In this document: one piece after another, positions 1 to 10,000 of the stretch
How positions within the stretch are numbered: position 1 is the first letter of the stretch
Layout of the letters: the number at the start of each line of letters is the position of its first letter
Origin: Nitrosospira sp. NpAV
GTDB lineage: Bacteria > Pseudomonadota > Gammaproteobacteria > Burkholderiales > Nitrosomonadaceae
DNA: 64,000 nt
NCBI RefSeq assembly: GCF_000832065.1
Contig: NZ_JXQM01000008.1
Coordinates: 62,001-126,000, forward strand
Direction of reading: 5' to 3'
Notes under the pieces: generated by a model
What the model was told of the DNA's origin: nothing
The model's input: only the letters and a program-made list of their open reading frames with translations
Databases searched by the model: none
Program-made: the position numbers and the translations under genes

Positions 1-653
1 AGAATAAGCAGTGCGCCGGCCAATGTATCGGTGAGTAATATCCACACGTTGGACATCCCGCTGCCTTTGTGAAAGTTGGCGAGAGTCGCCCAAAGATTGG
101 CTTCCTTCTGCTCAATATGTGTCTCCGCGTCCCCTTTCCAGTACTCTGAAGTCACATTCAGATTGGGCGCGATGAGCGTGATGCGCCAGTTCTCCGGTTG
201 CTCGATTTGCCCGCCCCCCCAGGGAACGGGGCCGGCAGGCTTTTTCTGCACGCGGGATTTCGCATCGGGCAGCTTGAATTCCGCCCGTAACCATGCTTCC
301 AATGCTTCGGGGGTTTGCAGACTGGCAGCGGGTGGGGTAAGCACCTGGCGAGTTTCTTCCTGCTTGGCCAGCGGAATTTTCATCTCGGTGCGATGATTGA
401 GCAGAATACCGGACACGCCGAACAGCAAACCCATCGCCGCCCCCCATAGCCCCATCCAGGCATGCATACGGCGCAGCCAGACAAGAAAGCGGCCGCGCTT
501 CATGCCTTGCGACAGAAAAAGGTAGCCGCGCGGCTCAGTGGGAGGCGGCGGGGGTAGATCAGCTGCGCGCGGCTCGGCTATATGGGACTCGGTTAAACGT
601 GCTCCGGTTGGCCGTAACCCGGGCTCGCCTGTTCCGGATTGCAACGTACTCAT
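1..653 (-). CDS. PepSY-type membrane protein, N-terminal part (runs off the left edge)
   Basis: The reading frame starts at ATG 653-651 and stays open to base 1, giving about 217 residues with no stop, so the C-terminus lies outside the window. A proline-rich N-terminal stretch is followed by a basic segment and a hydrophobic helix at about residues 65-85 (MHAWMGLWGAAMGLLFGVSG) with the H-x-W pattern of PepSY-associated membrane proteins. A periplasmic part follows, then a second hydrophobic segment (NVWILLTDTLAGALL) near the edge. The family (PiuB-like) is often found with TonB receptors and iron transport. Its start overlaps the stop of the upstream DUF4198 gene as ATGA, so the two are translationally coupled. 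The family assignment is by pattern; the exact role is not shown. Confidence 0.75.
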   Translation of the reverse strand, partial: MSTLQSGTGEPGLRPTGARLTESHIAEPRAADLPPPPPTEPRGYLFLSQGMKRGRFLVWLRRMHAWMGLWGAAMGLLFGVSGILLNHRTEMKIPLAKQEETRQVLTPPAASLQTPEALEAWLRAEFKLPDAKSRVQKKPAGPVPWGGGQIEQPENWRITLIAPNLNVTSEYWKGDAETHIEQKEANLWATLANFHKGSGMSNVWILLTDTLAGALLI

Positions 654-1315
654 TTGTAAATGCTAAGGGTGACCTTGTGGCTCTCGATGGCGTAGGACTT
701 ACCCTCGAATTCCCCTGGGTTCTTCAGCTCATATTTCGCCTCAACCACATAAAGACCGGATTCGGGCAGCGGAAAAGAAACCTCTCCTTTCTCGTCCGTC
801 TTCAAATGCTTCTCCCAGCCATTTGGCGCGATAATAATAATCTCGGCTTTGGCTGCAGGCTTTCCCATAAAACTTAAGCGCAGGATATCGCCGGCGTTCT
901 CTATATCCAGAGGCAAACTGCCGCCCTTGCCAAGACGCGCATACATAAAGCGTTTTGAAACAGGGCCGGGATTCTCTCCCTGTGGTTCACGTATAGGCTG
1001 TTTAAGCGCCTGCACCAGCACTGTGGCGCCCACAGCACCCGTAGGGCCTGTGGGAATCGCAAAGTAACCATTTTCGCGGATGGGTGCGACCGCGTTTTCC
1101 TTCCCTGTCGCTTCGATCACCACCGCCACCGGTTCGACAATGCTGTCAAGCCTGCCGGGCGAAGCTTCACGCAAATTCTCGCTGTATTCACCAAAATAAA
1201 GCTTGGTTGATTTGGCATCCCCTTCCAGCCAAAGCGCATGGGCCGAGGCATTGAAGCTAAAGAGACCGCCAACGATGGCGGCGATGGCAGTAAATATAAT
1301 GTGTGTGGACTTCAT
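650..1315 (-). CDS. DUF4198-type periplasmic protein
   Basis: 221 residues with a clear signal peptide (MKSTHIIFTAIAAIVGG, then a cut after NASA), followed by an HALWLE start of the mature protein. This is typical of DUF4198 proteins, which are periplasmic beta-sandwich proteins found near metal-uptake genes. A longer frame can be opened from a TTG at 1333, but the ATG at 1315 has an AGAAGGA ribosome site 7-8 bases upstream and gives a proper signal peptide, so it was chosen. The gene is coupled by ATGA overlap to the PepSY gene after it. The pairing suggests metal or siderophore handling at the inner membrane; this is inference from neighbours. Confidence 0.8.
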   Translation of the reverse strand: MKSTHIIFTAIAAIVGGLFSFNASAHALWLEGDAKSTKLYFGEYSENLREASPGRLDSIVEPVAVVIEATGKENAVAPIRENGYFAIPTGPTGAVGATVLVQALKQPIREPQGENPGPVSKRFMYARLGKGGSLPLDIENAGDILRLSFMGKPAAKAEIIIIAPNGWEKHLKTDEKGEVSFPLPESGLYVVEAKYELKNPGEFEGKSYAIESHKVTLSIYK

Positions 1316-1561
1316 AACGCTTTTCCTTCTCAATGGGTTTTGATGGGGTGGGCTTCACTCCACCCATCCTGTATTTTTTCTATGCGTTCTTTCTATTTTA
1401 TCCAGGCTCAATGCATTTTATGCTCCAATATTAGCGGGATGAGTGGAGCGAAGCGCAATCCATCGTTCCCTCCCGATTTGGATTATTGTGAGTACGCTAC
1501 GCTTTCCCCCATCTACATCCGCCACGTAGACATCATGCCGAGAATGATTCATACGTATCTT

Positions 1562-2545
1562 TTACGGCAGGACGCGCCAGCGGGTGGCCATCCCGGCCAT
1601 CATATGGTCGTCAACGTGACAGTGGAAAAGCCAGTGGCCAGCGGAGCGGGGAACCATATCGACCGAAGTCATGCTGGCGGGCAGTACCTCAATCACATCG
1701 GTCCGGCGTCCATGGTCTAGCACCGTTTGTCCATGCCAGTGGACGGTATGATTATCCGTTTCGTTACCCAATGCAACGATGTGCCAGCGAACGCGCTTGC
1801 CAAGCCGGGTTTCATAACCATCCAGATTGCCAAAAATGCGGCCGTTGATCGCATGCTTCATCCCACCTTCTTTCCCCTCTTCTTCATTAAAAATCATGTA
1901 TAGGGAAGTAAATTCCTGATCCACGTCGCTAGGCGCGGGATTGGAGGCGGAACGGGCCATTCCTTTGCGTGTAATGACGATGGTGCCGATCAGCCCCAGA
2001 TTCGGCTCCTCTTCTTCCATTACATGAGAATGATAAAGCCAGACAATCGATGAGGGATCAGCAGGTCCGGGGCCGGCGTCCTCATCCGCAACCCATGTGT
2101 AAGTGTAGGATTTGCCCGGTGGGACGCTTGCTCCCGCGCCGGACCCATCCGCCCCTTCGCTGTTTTTATCGTAAAGCATCCCATGCGGATGCATGGAAAG
2201 CGGTCTGTCTGTCTTGTTCAGAAAATGAATCTTGAGGGTATCCCCCACCACGGCCCGAAGTTGAGGACCCAGAATCCCCATCCACTCGGGCTGTGCCAGC
2301 GGCTTGGCATAGCTGCCGTCCGTATAACCTATATAACGGTACTTGGTATATGCGGGAGTTTCTCCCCAAACACCAAGCCCGGCATCAGGCTTGATCAGAT
2401 TTCGTCCGGAAGGCGCGTAATTCCATGTCGTCTTTTCCGCGGCGATCCAGTACTCCCTCACTGCCGCCTGCGTCGGAAACGACATCCAACAGCCCATAAC
2501 AAAAGCTATCAGCGCGGTGATCCTGCCTGCGTAATTGGAATTCAT
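1562..2545 (-). CDS. Two-domain multicopper oxidase
   Basis: 327 residues with a signal peptide ending near residue 27 (TQAA). Cupredoxin domain 1 carries HPHG (H119, H121) and a YHSH pair (H172, H174). Domain 2 carries HTVHWHG (H266, H269, H271) and HCHVDDHMMAGM (H308, C309, H310, H314, M319). The trinuclear-site histidines are therefore all present. The type 1 copper ligands (H266, C309, H314, M319) exist only in domain 2, because domain 1 has Ser where a type 1 Cys would sit. This layout matches two-domain laccase-like oxidases. A GGGTGGGAG ribosome site precedes the ATG. Likely substrates are phenols, Cu(I) or Fe(II); the ferritin genes upstream make ferroxidase or copper-defence activity plausible, but that is inference. 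Confidence 0.88.
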   Translation of the reverse strand: MNSNYAGRITALIAFVMGCWMSFPTQAAVREYWIAAEKTTWNYAPSGRNLIKPDAGLGVWGETPAYTKYRYIGYTDGSYAKPLAQPEWMGILGPQLRAVVGDTLKIHFLNKTDRPLSMHPHGMLYDKNSEGADGSGAGASVPPGKSYTYTWVADEDAGPGPADPSSIVWLYHSHVMEEEEPNLGLIGTIVITRKGMARSASNPAPSDVDQEFTSLYMIFNEEEGKEGGMKHAINGRIFGNLDGYETRLGKRVRWHIVALGNETDNHTVHWHGQTVLDHGRRTDVIEVLPASMTSVDMVPRSAGHWLFHCHVDDHMMAGMATRWRVLP

Positions 2546-2568
2546 GCTCCCACCCGATTAACTCTCTC

Positions 2569-2886
2569 TCATTTACAATGACGCATTACTGTACGAATTT
2601 GCCGGACAAACGGTACCTCAGCCCATGACCGGATGCCATTGATCCAGCTGGTCGTTAAGAATTGTTTGATATGGGCAATTTTCTTTCCCAGCAACGTCTG
2701 GATACAAACGGTGGGGAAGTCAAGGCGCCAGGCCGCACTGATGGTGTCACGTAGCAACCCAGGTAGCGAATGCATGGACATGGCTTCCAAGCCATGAAGA
2801 TGAGCCAGCAGGATTTTCTCGTCGCGCGATCCTGCCGCAATCGGAAAAGGGGCGATAGCGCCTGAAATTATTTTTTTAAGCTGCAT
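2569..2886 (-). CDS. Hypothetical protein between bacterioferritin and the oxidase
   Basis: An open frame of 105 residues from ATG 2886 (127 if a TTG at 2952 is used), ending 23 bases before the multicopper oxidase start. The sequence (MQLKKIISGAIAPFPIA...) has ordinary amino-acid composition and no recognisable domain or signal peptide. The ribosome site is weak. It could be a small conserved gene of the iron cluster, the remains of a longer gene, or a chance frame. No function is proposed. Confidence 0.3.
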   Translation of the reverse strand: MQLKKIISGAIAPFPIAAGSRDEKILLAHLHGLEAMSMHSLPGLLRDTISAAWRLDFPTVCIQTLLGKKIAHIKQFLTTSWINGIRSWAEVPFVRQIRTVMRHCK

Positions 2887-2992
2887 CACAGCCCGTTCCC
2901 CGGCAAATCCGATAAAAATAGCTGGCTTGCCCGGGAGAGGGCTGGCTGGCAAAGCGCCGCCGGATTTAGGGAAGCCGGCAGCGACGAATAAA

Positions 2993-3457
2993 TTACATCT
3001 GGCTCTGTAGCCAGTTCTGAATACCTACTTTCTGCATTACATCCAACTGTGTCTCCAGCCAGTCGATGTGCTCTTCGGTATCTACCAGAATGTCCTCGAA
3101 AATCTCTCTCGACACATAGTCCTTGGCGGTTTCGCACGCGGCAACGGCGCCGAGTAGGGTTTCACGGGAAATTATTTCAAGCTTGAGGTCACAAGCGACG
3201 CATTCTTCCGCCTTTTCGCCAATCATGAGCTTGCCGAGCTCTTGCAGATTAGGCAGCCCTTCCAGAAAAAGGATCCGCTCGATCAATGCGTCGGCATGCT
3301 TCATTTCCTCGATGGATTCTTCGTATTCATGCTTGCCCAGGCTATTGAAGCCCCAGCTTTTGTACATACGGGCATGGAGAAAATACTGATTGATGGCTGT
3401 CAACTCGTGCTGCAGTTGGCGATTCAGCCACTGGATGATATCTGCGTTGCTTTTCAT
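2993..3457 (-). CDS. bfr: Bacterioferritin
   Basis: 154 residues, the normal family length. Bacterioferritin stores iron as a mineral core in a 24-subunit haem-binding shell. Ferroxidase-centre residues by E. coli numbering are E18, E51, H54, E94 and H130, and the haem ligand M52 is in place (EEMKHAD). The position of the sixth ligand, Glu127 in E. coli, is Thr here (DTEEH), with Glu at 128 and 129; the pattern is reported in other bacterioferritins, but it makes the ferroxidase site slightly non-canonical. It sits 40 bases after bfd in a hemP-bfd-bfr run, so iron release (Bfd) and storage (Bfr) are probably co-expressed under Fur. Confidence 0.95.
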   Translation of the reverse strand: MKSNADIIQWLNRQLQHELTAINQYFLHARMYKSWGFNSLGKHEYEESIEEMKHADALIERILFLEGLPNLQELGKLMIGEKAEECVACDLKLEIISRETLLGAVAACETAKDYVSREIFEDILVDTEEHIDWLETQLDVMQKVGIQNWLQSQM

Positions 3458-3497
3458 GTTTGCCTCCTCAGGCGAGATCTCGCATGTGCGAGTGGGT

Positions 3498-3692
3498 TTA
3501 TGTGGGCTGGTATTGCGCCAGCGTTTTCTGCATCAGCGTTTGTTCCAACACCTCCTTCGCGTGGCAGGCGCATATTCCACATTGCCCACTCACACCCAGG
3601 CAGGTCTTCAAATCCCGCATCCGGTCAGCGCCGTTGTGAACAGCCTCGCGGATTGCAGAATCGGTTACACCTTTGCAGACACAAATATACAT
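3498..3692 (-). CDS. bfd: Bacterioferritin-associated ferredoxin
   Basis: 64 residues with the [2Fe-2S] ligands C4, C6, C38 and C41 (MYICVCKGV ... GQCGICACH). Bfd docks on bacterioferritin and delivers electrons to the haem to release stored iron as Fe(II). It lies 19 bases after hemP and 40 bases before bfr, the natural partner, and is probably transcribed from the Fur-type promoter ahead of hemP. Confidence 0.93.
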   Translation of the reverse strand: MYICVCKGVTDSAIREAVHNGADRMRDLKTCLGVSGQCGICACHAKEVLEQTLMQKTLAQYQPT

Positions 3693-3711
3693 GATAAGCG
3701 ACCCAAGTCTA

Positions 3712-3897
3712 CTATTTAGTTAAGATCAACTTGCCGTTACGGGTGCGGCGCAAACGGTATTGCTCACCCTGATGCTGAATAAACACTTCGTCGCCATGCT
3801 GAAACAAGGTATCACTGTAAATCCGCTCATTCTGCTCCAGCATGACAAAATTCCTTTTATTAACATCTACTTCCGGAACTACGCCTGACTTTTCCAT
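3712..3897 (-). CDS. hemP: Hemin uptake protein HemP
   Basis: 61 residues ending in the HemP-type core (VFIQHQGEQYRLRRTRNGKLILTK, where the central residues read as R-L-R-x-T-x-x-G-K-L-I-L). Small HemP/HmuP proteins are basic and are needed for full expression of haem-uptake genes in other bacteria, probably by acting on DNA or mRNA. An AAGGAG ribosome site lies 7 bases before the ATG. It is the first gene after the Fur-type promoter and heads the hemP-bfd-bfr run. Its usual partner, a haem receptor, is not adjacent here; one lies at 48740-51106. Confidence 0.85.
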   Translation of the reverse strand: MEKSGVVPEVDVNKRNFVMLEQNERIYSDTLFQHGDEVFIQHQGEQYRLRRTRNGKLILTK

Positions 3898-3920
3898 TCG
3901 GTGCTCCTTCCGCGATTATT

Positions 3921-3965
3921 AATGAGAATGATTCGTAATTATATTCACTTTTAGGGGAAATGCAA
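3921..3965 (-). promoter_or_regulatory. Promoter of hemP-bfd-bfr with a Fur-like box
   Basis: Read on the minus strand there is TTGCAT (3960-3965), a 16-base spacer and a perfect TATAAT (3938-3943). Just downstream and overlapping the expected start of transcription is AATGAGAATGATTCGTAAT (3921-3939 on the plus strand), which has one good half of the palindromic Fur box AATGAGAATnATTCTCATT and a weaker second half. The spacing to hemP is short. Iron-responsive repression is expected from the match and the genes served, but binding is not shown. Confidence 0.7.
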
Positions 3966-4889
3966 GATCAAATAAAAAAAATTTGAAAAGGCACTGCGAC
4001 GGCGAAAGCATCAGGCAAGTATAGGCGGCTTATCTGGCTAACAGTCAACGTAAAATCAAGGTACATATTGAACAGAACGCGCACTCGACAAATCTACGCT
4101 GGCATTCGCGCTGAAACATGATTTGACCAATCTGAGGTCATAGCCGCTATGTACTTGACGGAGAGTAGTATCCGGCATTTGTCGAGCAAGGGTTCAGGGG
4201 TCTTATCAAGTACGCGCTGGGAACATTTACCACATAGCAGGAGTGGCACATTTGATAAAGATGCGGGGTAGTGATCATCATGGCTTTCCCCCTATCATGG
4301 CGACTGAGGGCTGGCGCAGCTAATCATTGACGCGGATCGCTTATATGTGAAGGCAGGGGAAATCCTCGAATTACCCGCGTGAGCGCGCCTCATGCACCGC
4401 CTGGTCAGCCTTATATGACGATTGACACATCTATTGAGGACCCGGCGGAATGTACGCGAAAAGTGTTATGTGGAATAATCGGCGGTGTCGAGAAATCTGG
4501 TACCCTCAAACAGCTGATTTTTGACTAACTGAGCCGATCATAGAGACCGTTTTCCGTATCGCGGCAGAAATGACCGCCAACTTCTGGCGCAATCAAACCT
4601 GATTATCGCGCTGATTAACATGTATGTAGTTATTTACTTGACCTATCGCGGCTCGAGGATAGACATCCTTGGAATCCCTATCAGATAAAAAAACTGCGAG
4701 AACACTCCTTTTACTTAATAAGCCGCATGACCAAGTGTTACAAATACCAATGCAAGGACATGTCGTTGGAAGTCAAACCATGCGGAACCACTCTCTTTAG
4801 CGTTAATTACGCATATTGCCCAACGTCTGCCTGCCCGGCTACTCACCAGCTTGATTGGCTGTATTTAGCAAATACCAAGAAAAGAAATA
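3966..4889. other. Gene-free stretch before the polysaccharide cluster
   Basis: About 0.9 kb without a credible gene: stops interrupt all frames and no repeat, tRNA or insertion-sequence end was recognised. Base composition becomes AT-rich towards wzm. It marks the left border of the polysaccharide cluster and should hold that cluster's promoter. The texture is of eroded sequence, but no parent gene was identified. Confidence 0.5.
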
Positions 4890-5693
4890 ATGATTAAACA
4901 ATTTCTTGAACTGCTAATTGCACTGACAAGCAATAAACAACTCTTATTTACATTAGTGAAGAATGATCTTCGTACTAAATATCTAAATAACTTTCTAGGG
5001 ATATTTTGGGCATTTATACAACCCGTCGCTACCGTTCTAATTCTATGGTTTGTCTTCGAGGTGGGCTTTAGAGCTAGACCGGTGAATGATGTGCCATTTA
5101 TTTTATGGTTAATTACCGGACTAATTCCTTGGTTTTATTTTTCTGAAAGCATGTCTAGTACGTACGGAGCAGTAAAAGAAAACTCTTTTCTAGTTAAAAA
5201 GATTGTATTCAAAGTGAGCTTGCTGCCAATTGTAAAGCAGAGCTCGGCACTGATTATTCATTTATTTTTTGTGTCTTTTATGTTGCTGATACTTGTTTTA
5301 TATGGTTATTCACCGTCTTGGCATTGGTTACAACTGGTTTACTACATTTTATGCGCGAGCATTTTTCTAGTTGGATTAGCCTGGTTAACAAGTAGCGTCG
5401 TAATTTTCTTTAATGATTTGAGCCAGCTCATTGCCATGGCAACACAATTTGGATTCTGGCTTACTCCAATTTTTTGGCAAATAGATCTCGTCCCAGAAGG
5501 ACTGCGCTGGTTATTTATGTTTAATCCTATCTATTATATTGTTAATGGTTTCCGGGAAGCTCTTATTCAACCAATATGGTTCTGGGAAAAACCATTCGAG
5601 ACCATGATTTTTTGGGGTATTACGCTGGTAATGTTGGTAACAGGAGCGACTGTTTTTAAAAAATTGCGCCCTCATTTTTCGGATGTCATTTGA
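4890..5693 (+). CDS. wzm: Polysaccharide ABC transporter, permease (Wzm-like)
   Basis: 267 residues with six hydrophobic segments, the usual length for the ABC-2/Wzm permease family. Conserved features include a cytosolic N-terminus followed by LVKNDLRTKYLNNFLGIFWA, and the membrane segments FWAFIQPVATVLILWFVF and PIFWQIDLVPEGLRWLFMFNP. The protein forms the membrane channel that exports lipid-linked O-antigen or capsular polysaccharide together with Wzt. Its stop overlaps the wzt start (TGATG), so the two subunits are coupled. Codon use is visibly AT-rich compared with the flanking housekeeping genes, which suggests the cluster was acquired. Confidence 0.92.
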   Translation: MIKQFLELLIALTSNKQLLFTLVKNDLRTKYLNNFLGIFWAFIQPVATVLILWFVFEVGFRARPVNDVPFILWLITGLIPWFYFSESMSSTYGAVKENSFLVKKIVFKVSLLPIVKQSSALIIHLFFVSFMLLILVLYGYSPSWHWLQLVYYILCASIFLVGLAWLTSSVVIFFNDLSQLIAMATQFGFWLTPIFWQIDLVPEGLRWLFMFNPIYYIVNGFREALIQPIWFWEKPFETMIFWGITLVMLVTGATVFKKLRPHFSDVI

Positions 5694-6913
5694 TGCCAAA
5701 AGCAAATGACAGTTACAACAATGTGGCTATTTGTGTACAACAAATCAGCAAAATATTTAAACTCTATGAGAAGCCTATAGATCGGCTTAAAGAGGCTTTG
5801 CATCCAGGAGCAAAAAGATATCATCAAGACTTTCATGCTTTGAGTGATATCAATTTCAGCGTGAAACGGGGAGAAACCATTGGAATATTGGGAAAGAACG
5901 GCGCCGGCAAAAGTACCTTACTTAAGATAATTGCAGGTGTACTCACACCGTCGGCAGGTACTGTACAAGTCAATGGAAGTATTGCTTCTCTCTTAGAGTT
6001 GGGGGCAGGATTTAACCCCGAATACACCGGGATTGAAAATATTTTTTTCCAAGGTGCTTTGATGGGGTTTTCTCGCGAACAAATGGCCGCATGTGTGGAT
6101 GACATTGTGGCATTTGCTGATATCGGTGCATTCATTCATCAGCCCATAAGAGTCTATAGCAGTGGTATGTTCGCTCGCTTGGCTTTTTCTGTTGCTATTA
6201 ATGTTGAACCTGATGTGCTCATTGTTGACGAGGCTCTAAGCGTCGGCGATATGGCTTTCCAGGAGAAATCCATTACAAAGATGAAAGAAATGGTTTCACA
6301 AAAGCGCGCGATTCTCTTTGTTAGTCACAGCTTGCCCAGCATTCGTAATTTTTGTAACCGTGCAATCTGGATTGATGGAGGAAAGATTATTGACGAAGGT
6401 GATGCACATGCCATTTGCGAGAAATATGATGAATTTAACAAAAAATCAATATCAAATATCAAGTTAAGCAAAGGATCATTAGAGGCTAACAAACAAAAAT
6501 CAAAAAGCATCTATATTTCGAATGTAGAACTCAGTAAAGAACGATATCAAACAGGTGAAGAAATAAAACTAACGGTTCAGTTCGGTTTCAATAAAGACAT
6601 TCGCGATTTTGCGTTTGGTGTATTGATCTTTGATGAGAAGGGTCATTTGGTCACTTTGTTTAATACAATAAGAGATGATATGGATGTTGAAAGAAATAAA
6701 GGCTGTTTTAATTTGATTATTCCCGAAAATAATTTTTTACAGGGTCGCTACTTTATTACAGTCAGCATTTCAGATAAACATGGGATGTTTAGTTACGATA
6801 AGGCCGACTATTGCGCAGAACTCAATCTCGAAACGCCAAAAAATACAAAAGGTATACCAATTAGTGAAGGAATCCTATGGAGCAAGCATTACTGGAGTCA
6901 AATAGACGATTAA
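5693..6913 (+). CDS. wzt: Polysaccharide ABC transporter, ATPase with carbohydrate-binding tail (Wzt-like)
   Basis: 406 residues. The N-terminal ABC domain has Walker A (GKNGAGKST), signature (YSSGMFARLAFS), Walker B (VLIVDEALS) and the switch His (FVSHS). A C-terminal part of about 150 residues after residue 255 has the beta-sandwich pattern of the Wzt C-terminal domain, which in E. coli O8/O9a types recognises the capped, often methylated, end of the O-antigen. The ATG at 5693 overlaps the wzm stop; a TTG three bases earlier is also in frame but less likely. The presence of a long C-terminal domain suggests export of a chain with a defined terminal modification; the methyltransferase at 10402 is a candidate. 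Confidence 0.92.
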   Translation: MPKANDSYNNVAICVQQISKIFKLYEKPIDRLKEALHPGAKRYHQDFHALSDINFSVKRGETIGILGKNGAGKSTLLKIIAGVLTPSAGTVQVNGSIASLLELGAGFNPEYTGIENIFFQGALMGFSREQMAACVDDIVAFADIGAFIHQPIRVYSSGMFARLAFSVAINVEPDVLIVDEALSVGDMAFQEKSITKMKEMVSQKRAILFVSHSLPSIRNFCNRAIWIDGGKIIDEGDAHAICEKYDEFNKKSISNIKLSKGSLEANKQKSKSIYISNVELSKERYQTGEEIKLTVQFGFNKDIRDFAFGVLIFDEKGHLVTLFNTIRDDMDVERNKGCFNLIIPENNFLQGRYFITVSISDKHGMFSYDKADYCAELNLETPKNTKGIPISEGILWSKHYWSQIDD

Positions 6914-7008
6914 TATCCAGCAATTTTAACGATAAGCCCATATATGTGTTATCCATTAAATAAAAAACCGCTCGGACTCGCAGGACATTTTACCTGAGGA
7001 AATTGCAA

Positions 7009-10000
7009 TTGAAATTATCGGCTAGCATCAATTTTTTTAACAGCGAGGAAACCTTATTTCAAGCAGTGCAATGCATACGCCCTTATGTTGACCATTTATC
7101 CATCATATACCAGGAAGTTTCCAACTACGGGCATCCGATAAGTACGGAAGCTCTTAATATTTTAGAACAGCTAAAAATTCACAATCTAGTGGATGACTGG
7201 ATTAAATACCAGCCAGATCTCAGTCTTCCAGCAACTAAAAATGAGTTCTTAAAACGGCGTGAGGGTTTGCGAATTGCTCGAGACGAGGAGGCCACGCATT
7301 TTCTACTAATGGATGCTGATGAATTCTATCTTCCATCCGAATTTGAAAGTGCAAAAAATGTTATCGAAGAAAAAAATATCGATTATAGTTGCGTGCATTC
7401 TTATTTCTATGTGCATAAGCCAACTTACAGATCCTTGGATGTAGATACAACGAACGTTTGTTTCATCGCAAAAATTACCGATAAATTAGCATTTGATTTT
7501 GCTGGTGAATTCCCTGCCGAATCTGTTGATCCGACCCGAAGGATTTCGGTTCCAGGGGGCAAGTTTAAATTCTTTGATGAGCATGAAATATGCATGCACC
7601 ATATGAATTTTGTACGTAGAGATTTTATCTCCAAATTACTTAATACCAGCAGCGCCGCCGATGAAAATTTTATTAAACAGGCGAGGAATAGCTTAACATC
7701 TTGGCGATATCCGGCGGTATTTTCGTTTCCTAATAAGCCTTTACATCAAATTATTGAAACAGAAAACTTATTCAATCTCAGTGAATCTCTTTACAAGAGT
7801 GATTCTTCGCTTAGTCCGCTGGATAACTCAAAGGATATGCACCAAAAAAATATTTTAATTTGTACTCTCTGGCTCAGAGGTTTTAGAGGCAGCGAGATCG
7901 TGACGTATGAGGTTGCGTCGTGGTTTGCCAAACAGAATTGGAAAGTCTCTATTTTTACATCGGAATTTGAGGATCCTATTGCGCAGGAATTTCTAGCATT
8001 AGGCTCTAATGTTGTGGTTTTTACCGATCAAACTGATTCAGAATTGATTGATATCTATCCCAACCTCGATTTCTGTTGGATTCATCATCAGCATTTACCG
8101 GAAAGCTTTATTGATTTTCTTGCCCATGGTGGCAAAAAGCCGTGGATGACATTTAATCATATGTCGCCCTATGAACAGCTGGAATATCCTGTCGTGTCAG
8201 CAGCAGAAGAGAAATTAGCAGATATTATTTTATGCAATTCTCAAGAGACATTGGATGTATTAAGAAACTACTTCAGCGACTCTATAGATAAGATTAAGTT
8301 ATTTCAAAATCCAGCACCTGTCGATTTCTATGAAGCAGCCCAGGAATGTGATAGGACACATTCGGAAAGATTAAGTCGAGTAGTTATCGTTTCTAATCAT
8401 TCACCCGCTGAATTGAAAGAAGCAGCATCGTTGTTGCAAAAAAATAATGTATTGGTGAATTTTATTGGGACGGATCAGCATTTAACGGTGCGAGTTACTC
8501 CGAATCTTTTGAACAATTATGATGCGGTTATTACTATTGGAAAAACAGTGCAATATGGGCTAGCTATAAAAAAGCCCATTTATATTTATGACCATTTTGG
8601 CGGCAGCGGCTATCTGTCAAAAGATAATTTTCAAGAAAACGAGTACTACAATTTTTCGGGACGGCACAACGAAAAAAAGACAGGTGAACAAATCGCCGAT
8701 GAAATCATAACAAATTATCTTGATGCTAGAAATTTTGTGCAGAACCTGAGTAATGATCAACTCAAGCGTTTCTTATTAAATGATCAACTACTAATACTAC
8801 TAAATCAAAGTGCTGATTATCAGAAGAAAATTATTCCGGCTGAGGACTTTTTCGAAATTGATTTAATTAAGGCTTATAGTCGCAATTTATCAATATTATT
8901 GATTAGCAACTCTTCAAATAATGCTATAGCGGCACACAACGAACAAATCACTAGCTTTAGCCAGATTCTAGCTACGCAGAAAGAGCAGATCACAAGCCTC
9001 AACCAGACGATTATAGAAACTCAGCGTGAATTAGGTGAAACCCGTGGCGAGTTAGGTGATATTCGAAATACTCTCGCACGCGTATTTTCAAGTAGATCAT
9101 GGAAAATTACCCGGCCTTTAAGGGTATTAAATCGAGCAGTACATTGGCGGCAGTCGCCTCCAAATAGGATAAGCAATAATTTCAAAATTCTGGCTACCTC
9201 TTTGCGAGAAAGAGGGCTTAACGAGACCGTCTCTAAGATAGCCGCCCGATTGAAGGTCATGACCGCGATAAGCGCACGCGTAGATGAATCGTGGATCACT
9301 ACCTCAGGTGCTCGGTCTACGGCTCAATTGCCAAAAACGCTTAACCAGCCTATAGATCAGACTAGAAAGAAAATAACACTCATTTCAATGATCAGGAATG
9401 AGAAAAGTATTGTGGAGGCCTTTTGTGCGCACGCGTTATCGTTGTTCGATCAAGTTATTCTTATCGATCACCTCTCATCTGATGGCACTAGAGAGTACAT
9501 AAAACTCCTTTCGGAAAAACACCCAAGTATTGAGTATTTTTATTTCGAAGAACCCGGCTACTATCAATCGGAGTTGATGACCTGGATTGCCAGAAATGTT
9601 GTGGATAACGAAGTGCCAGGATGGGTGTTCTTTCTCGATGCGGACGAATTCTTGCCCTTTAGGTCAAGGGAAGAGTTTGATCATATGCTTTCTAAATTCA
9701 GATCCTTTCCAATTATTTCAATGCCATGGCTCAATCTTGTTCCTTTAGACATGGAATCTGGTCGAGTAATTGACGAGCTATTCCTGAAACCACCAACGCC
9801 TTCCTTCAACTGCAAGATTGCTTTCCAGCCTAGTCTTATCCCTTTAGACGATTACATTGTTGCGCAGGGTAACCATGCCCTCCTCATGGGAGACAAGTTC
9901 TCGCAAAGGCTCCCCGTGGAAAACGCCTTCCCCATCTACCATCTACCGATAAGAACAAAACACCAGCTACGCGAAAAAATTTCGCATGGTGTCGAGTCAT

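Noticed and set aside
112-447. Possible frameshift in the PepSY gene at the run of seven C (214-220), suggested by an open frame on the same strand.
   Set aside because: Recounting the run shows that the frame from ATG 653 reads PVPWGGGQIEQPENW and continues without interruption to base 1; the other frame is a shadow.
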